Source: an uncultured Clostridia bacterium (GTDB lineage: Bacteria > Bacillota > Clostridia > TANB77 > UBA1234). Taken from it: a stretch of DNA of 5,607 nucleotides. Position 1 is the stretch's first letter. Each line of letters begins with the position of its first letter. Location of the stretch: the NCBI GenBank assembly GCA_947624765.1, contig CANQLS010000222.1, positions 1-5,607 of the forward strand, given 5' to 3'. This document shows positions 1 to 5,607 of the stretch, one piece after another. The translations under genes and the position numbers were made by a program. Under the pieces are notes generated by a model, which worked only from the letters and a program-made list of their open reading frames with translations, ran no database searches and had not been told where the DNA came from.

Positions 1-89
1 GTAATGGTTGGGATGTTAATTTAGTTTATATATTATTGGATTATATTTTTACTCAATTGAAAGATATTGATGAAAACTGGTTAGATTAG
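1..89 (+). CDS. C-terminal end of a probable DNA (cytosine-5) methyltransferase (5' partial)
   Basis: Only the tail is present: 28 complete codons from position 3, preceded by the last two bases (GT) of a codon, ending at TAG 87-89. The visible peptide starts N-G-W-D-V-N and continues as an amphipathic helix with an acidic end. If the cut codon is GGT (Gly), this gives G-N-G-W, followed by V/I-rich helix residues. That matches the closing motif of many C5-cytosine methyltransferases, where a G-N-(G/A)-(W/V/M) turn precedes the last helix. The stop lies 17 bases before the McrB-like gene, which has its own strong ribosome site, so the two are probably co-transcribed. In LlaJI-type systems cytosine methyltransferase genes precede the restriction genes, so position and motif agree. 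The catalytic part lies outside the window, and the call rests on a short motif plus context. Confidence 0.55.
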   Translation, partial: NGWDVNLVYILLDYIFTQLKDIDENWLD

Positions 90-93
90 TAAG

Positions 94-100
94 AAGGAGG
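94..100 (+). promoter_or_regulatory. Strong ribosome binding site for the McrB-like gene
   Basis: AAGGAGG is a full Shine-Dalgarno match, separated by six bases (TATTTT) from the ATG at 107. It fixes the start of the McrB-like gene and shows that this gene has its own initiation site rather than relying on coupling to the upstream gene. Confidence 0.85.
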
Positions 101-106
101 TATTTT

Positions 107-1615
107 ATGAAACTAGATATTGGATCAATTACTTTTAATATGAATATTGCTGATGGAGGAGGAACTCCATCTTGGGGAACTGCATTAGGACAAAATGCTG
201 ATTACAAATTTTCTGTTCCTGGAGCAGAAGAATTAATAACGTCAATGGTTTATTCAATTATGGATAATAAAGAATTAGTTTCTTGTCCTTTAGGAAAAGG
301 TGGACAATCAACTAATTATAAGACTGAATTGGCAAGTTTATATAAAAAAGTATTTGTTAATGGAAAATTAATACCAGATGCAAAATTTATTTTACTCATA
401 GTTAAACAAATAGAAGGAAAAAAACATATAGGGCGTAGAACACTAAAGTATTCTCCTAAAATTACTTATGATGATCAAGAAATAAATGAGGATTGTATTA
501 GAAAGATAATTTTAAATTTAGGACTAAAAGAAGAAAGTGCATGGTTTGTATATTCTATTTATACAAAAAATCAGGATGAATTACATTTTAATGCTATTAT
601 TGCTGATTCTGATAAGTCTTTAACATTTAACAATACAGAAGAAAGAAAAAAATTTATTTTAGAATTATTAAAAAACAAAGGTATAGATATAGATGTTTTT
701 AATGCATATAATAAAATATATTATGGTGTTCCAGGGAGTGGAAAAAGTTATATTGTAAATGCTAAATTTAATGAAAATGAATACAAGATTTATAGAACAA
801 CATTCCATCCTGAATATACAAATAGCGATTTTGTCGGACAAATAATTCCTATGGTAAAAGATAACAAAGTTGAATATTTATTTCATCCTGGACCATTTAC
901 TTTAGCCTTAAAATATGCTTTGGAAAATAAAGATAAAAAAGTAAGTTTGATTATTGAAGAAATTAATAGAGGAAATTCCTCTGCAATATTTGGTGATATA
1001 TTTCAATTATTAGATAGAGATTCTAATGGTAAAAGTAAATATGAAATTTATAATGGTCCAATTTTAGATTATTTAAATCAAAATGGTATAAGCTTAGAAC
1101 ATATATATATTCCATCTAATATGTGGATAATTGCCACTATGAATACAAGTGATCAAAATGTATTTACATTGGATACTGCTTTCAAACGTAGATGGAAGAT
1201 GGAATATATAAAGAATGTATTTGCTGATAATGAAGAATCTGAAAAATTAAGAAATAAAATTATTCCTTTAGGTGATAAGTATCCAAATGTAACTTGGGAA
1301 AAATTTGTTACTGAAATAAATAAGCATATCATTGATGATACATCTGGAATAAATGGTGAAGATAAGCAATTAGGTGTATATTTTGTTACTATTGAAGAAA
1401 TTGAAAATCAAAAAGAATTTGCTGAAAAAATATTATCATATCTATGGGAAGATGTAGCAAAATTAAATACTTCATATTGGTTTGGATTAATATCTTCTTA
1501 TGAGGAACTGATTGATTCTTTTAACGAAAAATCTTTAGATATATTTAATTTAATATTTAAAGAAGATGAAATACAGGTAACAGAAGATTATGCTATTAAA
1601 AAGATAGGAGAATAA
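107..1615 (+). CDS. McrB-family AAA+ NTPase, LlaJI R1-like restriction subunit
   Basis: This 502-residue protein is the likely DNA-recognition and motor subunit of a restriction enzyme. Residues 1 to about 200 form an N-terminal domain I cannot assign; in LlaJI R1 and McrB proteins this part binds the target DNA. An AAA+ module of the McrB type follows. Walker A is G-V-P-G-S-G-K-S at 207-214 and Walker B is L-I-I-E-E-I-N-R-G-N at 281-290. The McrB signature is M-N-T-S-D-Q-N at 345-351, where family members typically have MNTADRS and which is linked to GTP use. L-D-T-A-F-K-R-R-W at 355-363 carries the sensor and arginine-finger region, and D-K-Q-L-G at 419-423 is also common in the family. The C-terminal 80 residues look helical. 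The gene ends one base before its nuclease partner. Family assignment is secure; the LlaJI subtype is inferred from that partner, and the target site is unknown. Confidence 0.92.
   Translation: MKLDIGSITFNMNIADGGGTPSWGTALGQNADYKFSVPGAEELITSMVYSIMDNKELVSCPLGKGGQSTNYKTELASLYKKVFVNGKLIPDAKFILLIVKQIEGKKHIGRRTLKYSPKITYDDQEINEDCIRKIILNLGLKEESAWFVYSIYTKNQDELHFNAIIADSDKSLTFNNTEERKKFILELLKNKGIDIDVFNAYNKIYYGVPGSGKSYIVNAKFNENEYKIYRTTFHPEYTNSDFVGQIIPMVKDNKVEYLFHPGPFTLALKYALENKDKKVSLIIEEINRGNSSAIFGDIFQLLDRDSNGKSKYEIYNGPILDYLNQNGISLEHIYIPSNMWIIATMNTSDQNVFTLDTAFKRRWKMEYIKNVFADNEESEKLRNKIIPLGDKYPNVTWEKFVTEINKHIIDDTSGINGEDKQLGVYFVTIEEIENQKEFAEKILSYLWEDVAKLNTSYWFGLISSYEELIDSFNEKSLDIFNLIFKEDEIQVTEDYAIKKIGE
1606..1610 (+). 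promoter_or_regulatory. Ribosome binding site for the LlaJI-like nuclease, inside the R1 gene end
   Basis: AGGAG lies within the last codons of the McrB-like gene, six bases before the ATG at 1617. With only one base between the TAA (1613-1615) and that ATG, ribosomes ending R1 can reinitiate directly on R2, which suits two subunits of one complex. Confidence 0.75.
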
Positions 1616-1616
1616 T

Positions 1617-2876
1617 ATGAGGTTTTCCGATAAAGTAATTTTTAAAAATGGTTATGAAGAGGATAATTTTGTTGGTTTAAAATATAGAAAAGATAAAATT
1701 AATATCTTTTTACCTATCGGATATGATAAGGATTATTTTGATGCTGAAGATGAATTAACCAGAGAGCAAAAAGTAGATTTATTGTTATTGCTAAAAACTA
1801 TTACATTGGTGAAAAATTCTAATAATGAAAAAACTGATTTTGGTGATGATATTGGTAATAATGATGAAGTTCCTTATAACTCGTTAATATGGATTATAAA
1901 TGATTATTTTAATAATGGATTATATCAAGAAATCGAAAAAAAATATTCTCAAAAAAGTCATGGAAAAATCAATTGGAAGAAAACACTTAATTCGGAGCAT
2001 TATTTTGAAAATGATAGTGTTACATATATAAATCCTTATTATGAATCAAATATTCAAAAAAATACTTTAATAACTGAACTCAATAATTATTGTGTACATA
2101 AAAGTTTTAAATATATAGGATTCTTATTTGGAAAGGTTTATCTTCCGGAATGTAATTTAAGAGAAGAAATGATAAGAGATAATATAAAATACTATATTGA
2201 TATTATTAATAAAGAATTAGCAAAGACGTTTAATGATAGAAAAAAAATGTTGCTTTCTAATATGAAGAGAATTCTCGAGATGACTTTTGAAGATAGCTTT
2301 GAAAATCAACAAACTTATGGGACTAGAAGATATGAATATGTTTGGGAAAAAATGGTAAACGAAACTTTAGGTTCTAGGGTAGATATTAGCAAATTTTTCC
2401 CTAATGCTTTTTGGAACATTAAAGGTAAGGTTGAAGAAGATAAGTCAAAATTAAGACCAGATTCAATTTTAATTGATAACAATTTGAAAAAAATATATAT
2501 TCTTGATGCAAAATACTATAAATATGGTATTACTGGTAATATTTCTGATTTACCACACACTGATTCAATTCAAAAACAAATAACATATGGTGATCATATA
2601 TTAAATAATCCTCAAATATATGGTTTTGAAAAAAATAATATATATAATTCATTTATTATTCCATTTAATAAAAATAAAGAGCCATTCAAATGTGATGATA
2701 ATATAAAATATATGGGATTTGCAAATAGTGCTTGGAGAGATAAAAAAGAAAAATGTAATCATGAAAGAATATCCTTACTATTAATAGACACAAAATATAT
2801 AATAGATTGTTTTTATAAAAAGGAACGTGCTAATATTAGACAATTAATTGAATTGATTGAAAAATCTTCATTATAA
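1617..2876 (+). CDS. LlaJI-family restriction endonuclease subunit (R2-like, PD-(D/E)xK nuclease)
   Basis: This 419-residue protein is the likely DNA-cleaving partner of the McrB-like motor. The central G-K-I-N-W-K-K-T-L segment (116-124), followed by a Y-I-N-P-Y-Y element (137-142), resembles the G-x-I-N-W-x-x-T pattern I associate with the LlaJI endonuclease family. The C-terminal half carries a PD-(D/E)xK core. A helix with acidic residues (R-Y-E-Y-V-W-E, 238-244) is followed by R-P-D-S-I at 280-284 and then I-Y-I-L-D-A-K-Y-Y at 293-301. D282, D297 and K299 are the expected metal and catalytic residues, and Q321/Y324 in K-Q-I-T-Y sits where many such nucleases have a conserved Q and Y. It differs from classical McrC in its N-terminal half. 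It is translationally linked to R1. The nuclease fold is well supported; the exact family name is from memory of its motifs, not a search. Confidence 0.87.
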   Translation: MRFSDKVIFKNGYEEDNFVGLKYRKDKINIFLPIGYDKDYFDAEDELTREQKVDLLLLLKTITLVKNSNNEKTDFGDDIGNNDEVPYNSLIWIINDYFNNGLYQEIEKKYSQKSHGKINWKKTLNSEHYFENDSVTYINPYYESNIQKNTLITELNNYCVHKSFKYIGFLFGKVYLPECNLREEMIRDNIKYYIDIINKELAKTFNDRKKMLLSNMKRILEMTFEDSFENQQTYGTRRYEYVWEKMVNETLGSRVDISKFFPNAFWNIKGKVEEDKSKLRPDSILIDNNLKKIYILDAKYYKYGITGNISDLPHTDSIQKQITYGDHILNNPQIYGFEKNNIYNSFIIPFNKNKEPFKCDDNIKYMGFANSAWRDKKEKCNHERISLLLIDTKYIIDCFYKKERANIRQLIELIEKSSL

Positions 2877-2999
2877 ATTGCCCTGTATCTGTTATATTTG
2901 CTGATTTTTTGAGAGGTATCAGTTTGAAAAAATGCCTTAAAGATGCTATATCGTGTCTTTTCTGTATAAAAAAGTACAATAGAAAATAAGGCTTATGAT
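2877..2999. other. Intergenic stretch of distinct composition, possible fossil sequence
   Basis: This stretch directly follows the nuclease gene. It has about 29% G+C over 120 bases, above the surrounding intergenic DNA. It is open on both strands: + frame 2879-2986 (36 codons, ending TAA 2987-2989, rich in Cys and Lys), and the - strand from about 3054 down to a stop at 2838-2836. Neither reading has a ribosome site or a convincing start, and I recognise neither peptide. Short inverted repeats are present (CTGAT 2901-2905 with ATCAG 2918-2922; GCCTTA 2934-2939 with TAAGGC 2987-2992), but none makes a good terminator. It may be a remnant of a mobile element or an older gene; this is a guess. 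Confidence 0.3.
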
Positions 3000-3267
3000 A
3001 ATATTCAAGAAAATTATGTAAGTAAAATGTAAAATTATAATGGTTATACTTTGTTTATATCCTATAAATTTACAAAAAGACAAAATTAAATTAATTTATT
3101 GTTAAAATAAGATTTATTTATAATTAAAAGAAAAAGATAATAATTTTAAAGACATGAAGCAAGATATTTCCATTTTTAGTAACTAATTGTCATTGGATGA
3201 AAAAAAAGTGAATTTAATGATACTAAAATGTGTAATTGACAATTTAGATAATGATTATATTAGATTT

Positions 3268-3273
3268 TATAAT
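3268..3273 (+). promoter_or_regulatory. Candidate -10 box (TATAAT) upstream of the HEPN-like gene
   Basis: This is a perfect TATAAT. The best-placed -35 is only TTTAGA (3243-3248, 19-base spacer). A perfect TTGACA at 3236-3241 is 26 bases away, too far to pair with it. The box overlaps a 15-bp palindrome (3269-3283). A transcript from here would start near 3280 and carry a leader of about 125 bases. TATAAT by chance is likely in such AT-rich DNA. Confidence 0.25.
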
Positions 3274-3283
3274 AAATTATTAT
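3269..3283. repeat. 15-bp palindrome overlapping the candidate -10 box
   Basis: ATAATAA-A-TTATTAT has perfect 7-base arms around a single A. Its position over the TATAAT box is what an operator would look like, but it is purely A/T, so chance symmetry is quite possible. Confidence 0.3.
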
Positions 3284-3300
3284 GTATTTAAATTTTAAAT

Positions 3301-3363
3301 AGGAGAAGTTTTATATTAAACATAAATGTAAATGTTAATACTACAAATGGAATTAAAATATAA
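3301..3363 (+). other. Orphan Shine-Dalgarno followed by ATA and a 16-codon open stretch
   Basis: AGGAG at 3301-3305 is followed, seven bases later, by ATA-TTA-AAC at 3313, where an ATG would be expected. The frame stays open for 16 codons (rich in Asn, Val and Ile) to TAA 3361-3363. It could be a small gene or leader peptide whose start was lost (ATG to ATA), a non-standard ATA start, or a chance purine-rich run. The next gene's ribosome site follows 30 bases after this stop, so translation here could affect it. Confidence 0.25.
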
Positions 3364-3380
3364 TTGTGAAATAATATTTT

Positions 3381-3397
3381 AATTGAATGGATGGTGA
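3381..3397 (+). promoter_or_regulatory. Leader block and ribosome site that set the start of the HEPN-like gene
   Basis: AATTGAATGGATGGTGA ends in GGTGA (3393-3397), a good match to the AAGGAGGTGA consensus, eight bases before ATG 3406. The earlier in-frame ATG at 3391 lies inside this block with no properly spaced ribosome site. Almost the same block precedes the downstream ATPase gene at 4600-4614, also followed by ATG-TTA. Both facts favour 3406. Confidence 0.6.
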
Positions 3398-3405
3398 ATT
3401 ATTTA

Positions 3406-4464
3406 ATGTTAAGTGTTAATTATAAAATAGAAAACTTAATTTTAAAAGAATATAACGATAAAATTGTACGAGAAGAAATTCAATATCTTTATTCAATAAC
3501 GAAAAGTTTTAAAAATGAAAAAGATTCAAGTATTTTATTAATGATTTTCATGAATTATTTGATTTTTTTGACTTTAGAAGCTACAGATTATATCGCAAAT
3601 ATAAAATTGGATTTTAATTATAAGGTAGAGTTAAAAAGATGTAGAGCAAAAATTAAACCATATGAATTAAATATTGAGAAGATTTTAAATAAAATAGATG
3701 GTTCCAATAAAGGATTTATGAATTATTTTTCTAATAATTTGAATTATTTTAAAAAAAAGATTTTTAGAAAATTAATAACTAATTTTGGAGTATATAAGTA
3801 TAAGAACAAAATAATAGGGAATACATTTTTGATTGTATCAGATTTAAAATATATCATATTGAAAAATAATATTATAAATACTGAGAAAATTAGAAATTCT
3901 TCGGCTGTTATTGCTGAATTACTTAACTTAATAATGGAAATATTTCAAAATAATAAAAATTTTGATTGTAAAACAAATATTTCTTATAAAATTACGAAAG
4001 AAGACTATGATGTTTCTAAGCAAAATAATAATATCTTAAAAGACAATATTGATTTAAATATTGCTTTGTTTTTATTGGATAATTTATCCATTTTAAATTT
4101 TTGCAAACTTATATTATTAAATAGTGATATTTGTGATTCTTTAAAATATAGAATGGCATATATATCTTTTTATAGAACATATCATAATTTATTAAAACTA
4201 TTTGAAAAAGAAATTAATTGTAAATTTAAAAGAATAAATTTAATTTGTAAAAATTATTCTTTATTAGATGAAAGAACTTTTAGAAATGGAATGTGTCATT
4301 ATAATATTATAGACAAATTAGAAGAAAATGAAATAATTAAAGATGAATTATATTATGGTCTAATTAGTAAATATTTAAAAATAAACGATAGTGAATTTAA
4401 AACATTTTTAATTAATTATTTTGATGAATTATCTTTAGAAATTGAAAAAGTTATATTAAAATAG
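3406..4464 (+). CDS. Unrecognised helical protein with a C-terminal HEPN-like R-N-x3-H-Y motif
   Basis: I do not recognise this 352-residue protein as a whole. It is rich in Lys, Asn, Ile and Leu and looks almost entirely helical, with no signal peptide. A hydrophobic stretch at about 43-57 (I-L-L-M-I-F-M-N-Y-L...) may be a buried helix rather than a membrane segment. The telling feature is R-N-G-M-C-H-Y at 293-299 (4282-4302). Arg, a polar residue, three more positions and then His fits the R-x4-6-H signature of HEPN ribonucleases, and it follows a long Tyr-rich helix (Y-R-M-A-Y-I-S-F-Y-R, from about 248) as in two-helix HEPN cores. HEPN proteins often act as RNA-cutting toxins or defence effectors; applying that here is inference. 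The gene precedes an OLD-type ATPase with the same leader block. An alternative start at 3391 adds five residues. G+C is slightly below that of the restriction genes. Confidence 0.8.
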   Translation: MLSVNYKIENLILKEYNDKIVREEIQYLYSITKSFKNEKDSSILLMIFMNYLIFLTLEATDYIANIKLDFNYKVELKRCRAKIKPYELNIEKILNKIDGSNKGFMNYFSNNLNYFKKKIFRKLITNFGVYKYKNKIIGNTFLIVSDLKYIILKNNIINTEKIRNSSAVIAELLNLIMEIFQNNKNFDCKTNISYKITKEDYDVSKQNNNILKDNIDLNIALFLLDNLSILNFCKLILLNSDICDSLKYRMAYISFYRTYHNLLKLFEKEINCKFKRINLICKNYSLLDERTFRNGMCHYNIIDKLEENEIIKDELYYGLISKYLKINDSEFKTFLINYFDELSLEIEKVILK

Positions 4465-4583
4465 CAATATATTTAAATGAAAATATTAAAAGAATTTATA
4501 AAAATTAGAAAATGGAAATAAATGTTAAAAAAAGGTGAATTGTAAATATTTTAATCAAAGCTAATGATTTATTAAGTAGTTTA
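4465..4583. other. Short gene-free spacer between the HEPN-like and ATPase genes
   Basis: This is very AT-rich. A 14-codon stretch from ATG 4477 has no ribosome site. AAAGGTGA at 4531-4538 resembles a ribosome site but has no usable start behind it. There is no GC stem with a T-run, so no clear terminator separates the two genes and read-through transcription is possible. Confidence 0.4.
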
Positions 4584-4592
4584 TGATATACT
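4584..4592 (+). promoter_or_regulatory. Candidate extended -10 promoter for the OLD-type ATPase gene
   Basis: TGA-TATACT combines the TGn extension with a -10 hexamer one base from TATAAT. No good -35 lies 17 bases upstream (ATGATT), but extended -10 promoters can work without one. A start near 4599 would give a leader of about 20 bases holding the ribosome site. It suggests the ATPase gene may also be transcribed on its own. Confidence 0.35.
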
Positions 4593-4599
4593 ATTTAAT

Positions 4600-4614
4600 A
4601 ATTGAATGGTGGTG
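4600..4614 (+). promoter_or_regulatory. Leader block with ribosome site for the ATPase gene, repeated from 3381
   Basis: AATTGAATGGTGGTG ends in GGTGGTG (4608-4614), one mismatch from GGAGGTG, six bases before ATG 4621. Apart from one extra A it equals the block before the HEPN-like gene (3381-3396). Confidence 0.6.
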
Positions 4615-4620
4615 TTTAGT

Positions 4621-5607
4621 ATGTTAATTTGTGGACTAAAAATAAAGAATTATAGAGGTTTGGATATTGATATAGATACGATAGAAAAAGTTTCAATTAT
4701 TATAGGACAAAATGACAGCGGTAAAACTAATATTTGTTCTGCCATTTTAAAAGTATTAGATTATAATAAAAGGAGAATTCCATTTGTTGCTTCTGATTCA
4801 ACAAATTCTAATAAAGAAAATATAGAAATTGAAATAAAATTGAGTGCAGATGATTTAACACCGGAACAATTAGCAATAGTTGGTAATTATATACATAATG
4901 ATACTGAAGGAAAAAAATATATTATTGCAAAGTTAGTTTCAACATATAATGATGAAACTTTAGAATATGAAGATATTTTAATTTATGGTGATCCAGATTT
5001 AGATTATGAAGAAGTGAAAACGAATACCCAAACTCAGCTTGATAAAGTACTTTCTATTATATACATTACTCCTGTATACGATATTGATAATTCTAAGAAA
5101 GAATTTTTTAAGTATAAAGAAGCTGATAATAAGGACAATGGGATTTTTTTTGGTGAAAATATATTAAATGAAATAAAAAATTTAAATAATACTATTCAAA
5201 GTGAAGAAATTATTCTTGATATACAAAATGAATTAAACAAAAATGATGAATTTAAAGATTTGCTCGATGATTTAAATTTTAAAATTATTCCAAATATTAA
5301 GGAAGAAAATATATATAAATCTTTAAATGTTGCTACTTATGATGCAAATGATATTGAGTTTAATAATATTGGTGATGGAAAAAATAAAATTTTTTCTATG
5401 ATTTTAAAATCAAAAACATATAATAGTGATAAGCAAAAAATTTATATTATAGAAGAACCAGAAAATCACTTATATGTTTTGCTACAAAAAATTTATATAA
5501 GTGCTTTATTAAGGATGAATCCAAGTCAACTTATAATTACAACTCATTCTCCATATACAATTGATTTTGAAAAGGTTAATCAAATTATTAAAGTTACTTG
5601 TGAAAGA
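4621..5607 (+). CDS. OLD/RecF-like ABC-type ATPase, N-terminal 329 residues (3' partial)
   Basis: The frame is open from ATG 4621 to the window end, so the protein is cut at residue 329. It begins L-K-I-K-N-Y-R-G-L (6-14), the usual opening of RecF/OLD-type ATPases. Walker A is G-Q-N-D-S-G-K-T at 29-36, with the N-D-S-G form common in the OLD group. I-G-D-G-K-N-K at 250-256 lies in the signature-loop position, Walker B is I-Y-I-I-E-E-P-E-N-H-L at 274-284, and the H-loop is T-T-H-S-P-Y at 307-312. The region between is charged and helical, as expected of the insertion arm. OLD nucleases such as GajA carry a Toprim nuclease domain after the ATPase; that part would lie beyond the window, so nuclease activity is unproven. 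Alternatives are a stand-alone ATPase of the AriA or RloA kind. The HEPN-like gene lies 156 bases upstream with a matching leader. Confidence 0.88.
   Translation, partial: MLICGLKIKNYRGLDIDIDTIEKVSIIIGQNDSGKTNICSAILKVLDYNKRRIPFVASDSTNSNKENIEIEIKLSADDLTPEQLAIVGNYIHNDTEGKKYIIAKLVSTYNDETLEYEDILIYGDPDLDYEEVKTNTQTQLDKVLSIIYITPVYDIDNSKKEFFKYKEADNKDNGIFFGENILNEIKNLNNTIQSEEIILDIQNELNKNDEFKDLLDDLNFKIIPNIKEENIYKSLNVATYDANDIEFNNIGDGKNKIFSMILKSKTYNSDKQKIYIIEEPENHLYVLLQKIYISALLRMNPSQLIITTHSPYTIDFEKVNQIIKVTCER

Larger units (their letters stand above)
3040..3291 (+). pseudogene. Possible decayed small gene with in-frame stops
   Basis: One frame reads from ATG 3040 to TAA 3289-3291, broken by TAA at 3103, 3121 and 3184. 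The pieces between the stops look protein-like. The third piece, 3124-3183, begins L-K-E-K-D-N-N-F-K-D, and the fourth, 3187-3288, begins L-S-L-D-E-K-K-V-N-L and contains V-I-D-N-L-D-N-D-Y-I-R-F-Y. Both have the charge and hydrophobic spacing of helices. Each TAA is one substitution from CAA, AAA or GAA, so point mutations could explain the breaks. No ribosome site precedes 3040. I recognise no family. The main alternative is chance: in DNA this AT-rich any frame yields Lys/Asn/Ile/Leu-rich peptide, so the call is tentative. The frame is the same as that of the downstream gene, which may be coincidence. Confidence 0.3.

Noticed and set aside
2901..2992. Short inverted repeats as a terminator for the restriction operon
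   Set aside because: Stems are only 5-6 bp with loops of 12 to 47 bases, and no T-run follows them.
2838..3054. Minus-strand open frame as a gene
   Set aside because: It overlaps the nuclease gene end, has no start codon until near its end and no ribosome site, and its peptide is not recognisable.
3236..3273. TTGACA (3236-3241) and TATAAT (3268-3273) as one promoter
   Set aside because: Both hexamers are perfect but 26 bases apart, far beyond the usual 16-18. At the right distance from TTGACA only poor -10 sequences are present.
3391..3405. ATG 3391 as the start of the HEPN-like gene
   Set aside because: It has no properly spaced ribosome site and lies inside the block that, with GGTGA eight bases before ATG 3406, forms a better initiation site. 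The downstream gene's leader supports the same choice.
3533..3577. Hydrophobic stretch of the HEPN-like protein as a membrane anchor
   Set aside because: It is only about 15 residues, contains Asn, and sits among similar hydrophobic helices, so a buried helix is more likely.
4477..4521. A 14-codon basic peptide (M-K-I-L-K-E-F-I-K...) in the spacer
   Set aside because: No ribosome site precedes it, and Lys/Ile-rich short frames are expected by chance in DNA this AT-rich.
1..5607. tRNA or rRNA genes, CRISPR arrays, intact insertion sequences
   Set aside because: No cloverleaf-like GC-rich stretch, no regularly spaced repeats, and no transposase or terminal repeats were seen on either strand.

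Overview
The window comes from a very AT-rich bacterium, roughly a quarter G+C by eye and lower still in the third large gene. Strong AAGGAGG-type ribosome sites, AAA/AAT/ATA-heavy codon use and the standard code (TGA as stop) fit a low-GC Bacillota, such as a Clostridium-like or Erysipelotrichia-like species, or a Fusobacterium. The species cannot be fixed from this sequence. All supported genes lie on the + strand, and the gene content looks like part of a defence island.

Region 1 (1-2876) is the end of a restriction-modification operon. It holds the last 28 complete codons of what is probably a DNA cytosine-5 methyltransferase, then an McrB-family AAA+ motor subunit (R1), then a LlaJI-family PD-(D/E)xK nuclease subunit (R2). 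The genes are 17 and 1 bases apart, each with its own good ribosome site, and the order matches LlaJI-type systems. The methyltransferase would protect host sites, R1 would recognise DNA and translocate using NTP hydrolysis, and R2 would cut.

Region 2 (2877-3405) has no intact gene. It contains a slightly more GC-rich stretch of unknown origin (2877-2999) and a possible decayed gene (3040-3291) readable in one frame across three TAA codons. It also has a TATAAT box inside a 15-bp palindrome, and an orphan ribosome site followed by ATA instead of ATG.

Region 3 (3406-5607) holds two genes. The first encodes a helical protein of about 352 residues that I do not recognise. Near its C-terminus is an R-N-x3-H-Y motif typical of HEPN ribonucleases. 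The second is an OLD/RecF-like ABC-type ATPase, complete at its start and cut off by the window end after 329 residues. The two are 156 bases apart and share a near-identical block just before their starts (AATTGAATGG(A)TGGTG).

A HEPN-type effector beside an overcoming-lysogenization-defect (OLD)-type ATPase is the best candidate here for an undescribed defence system. The idea rests on motifs and neighbourhood only.
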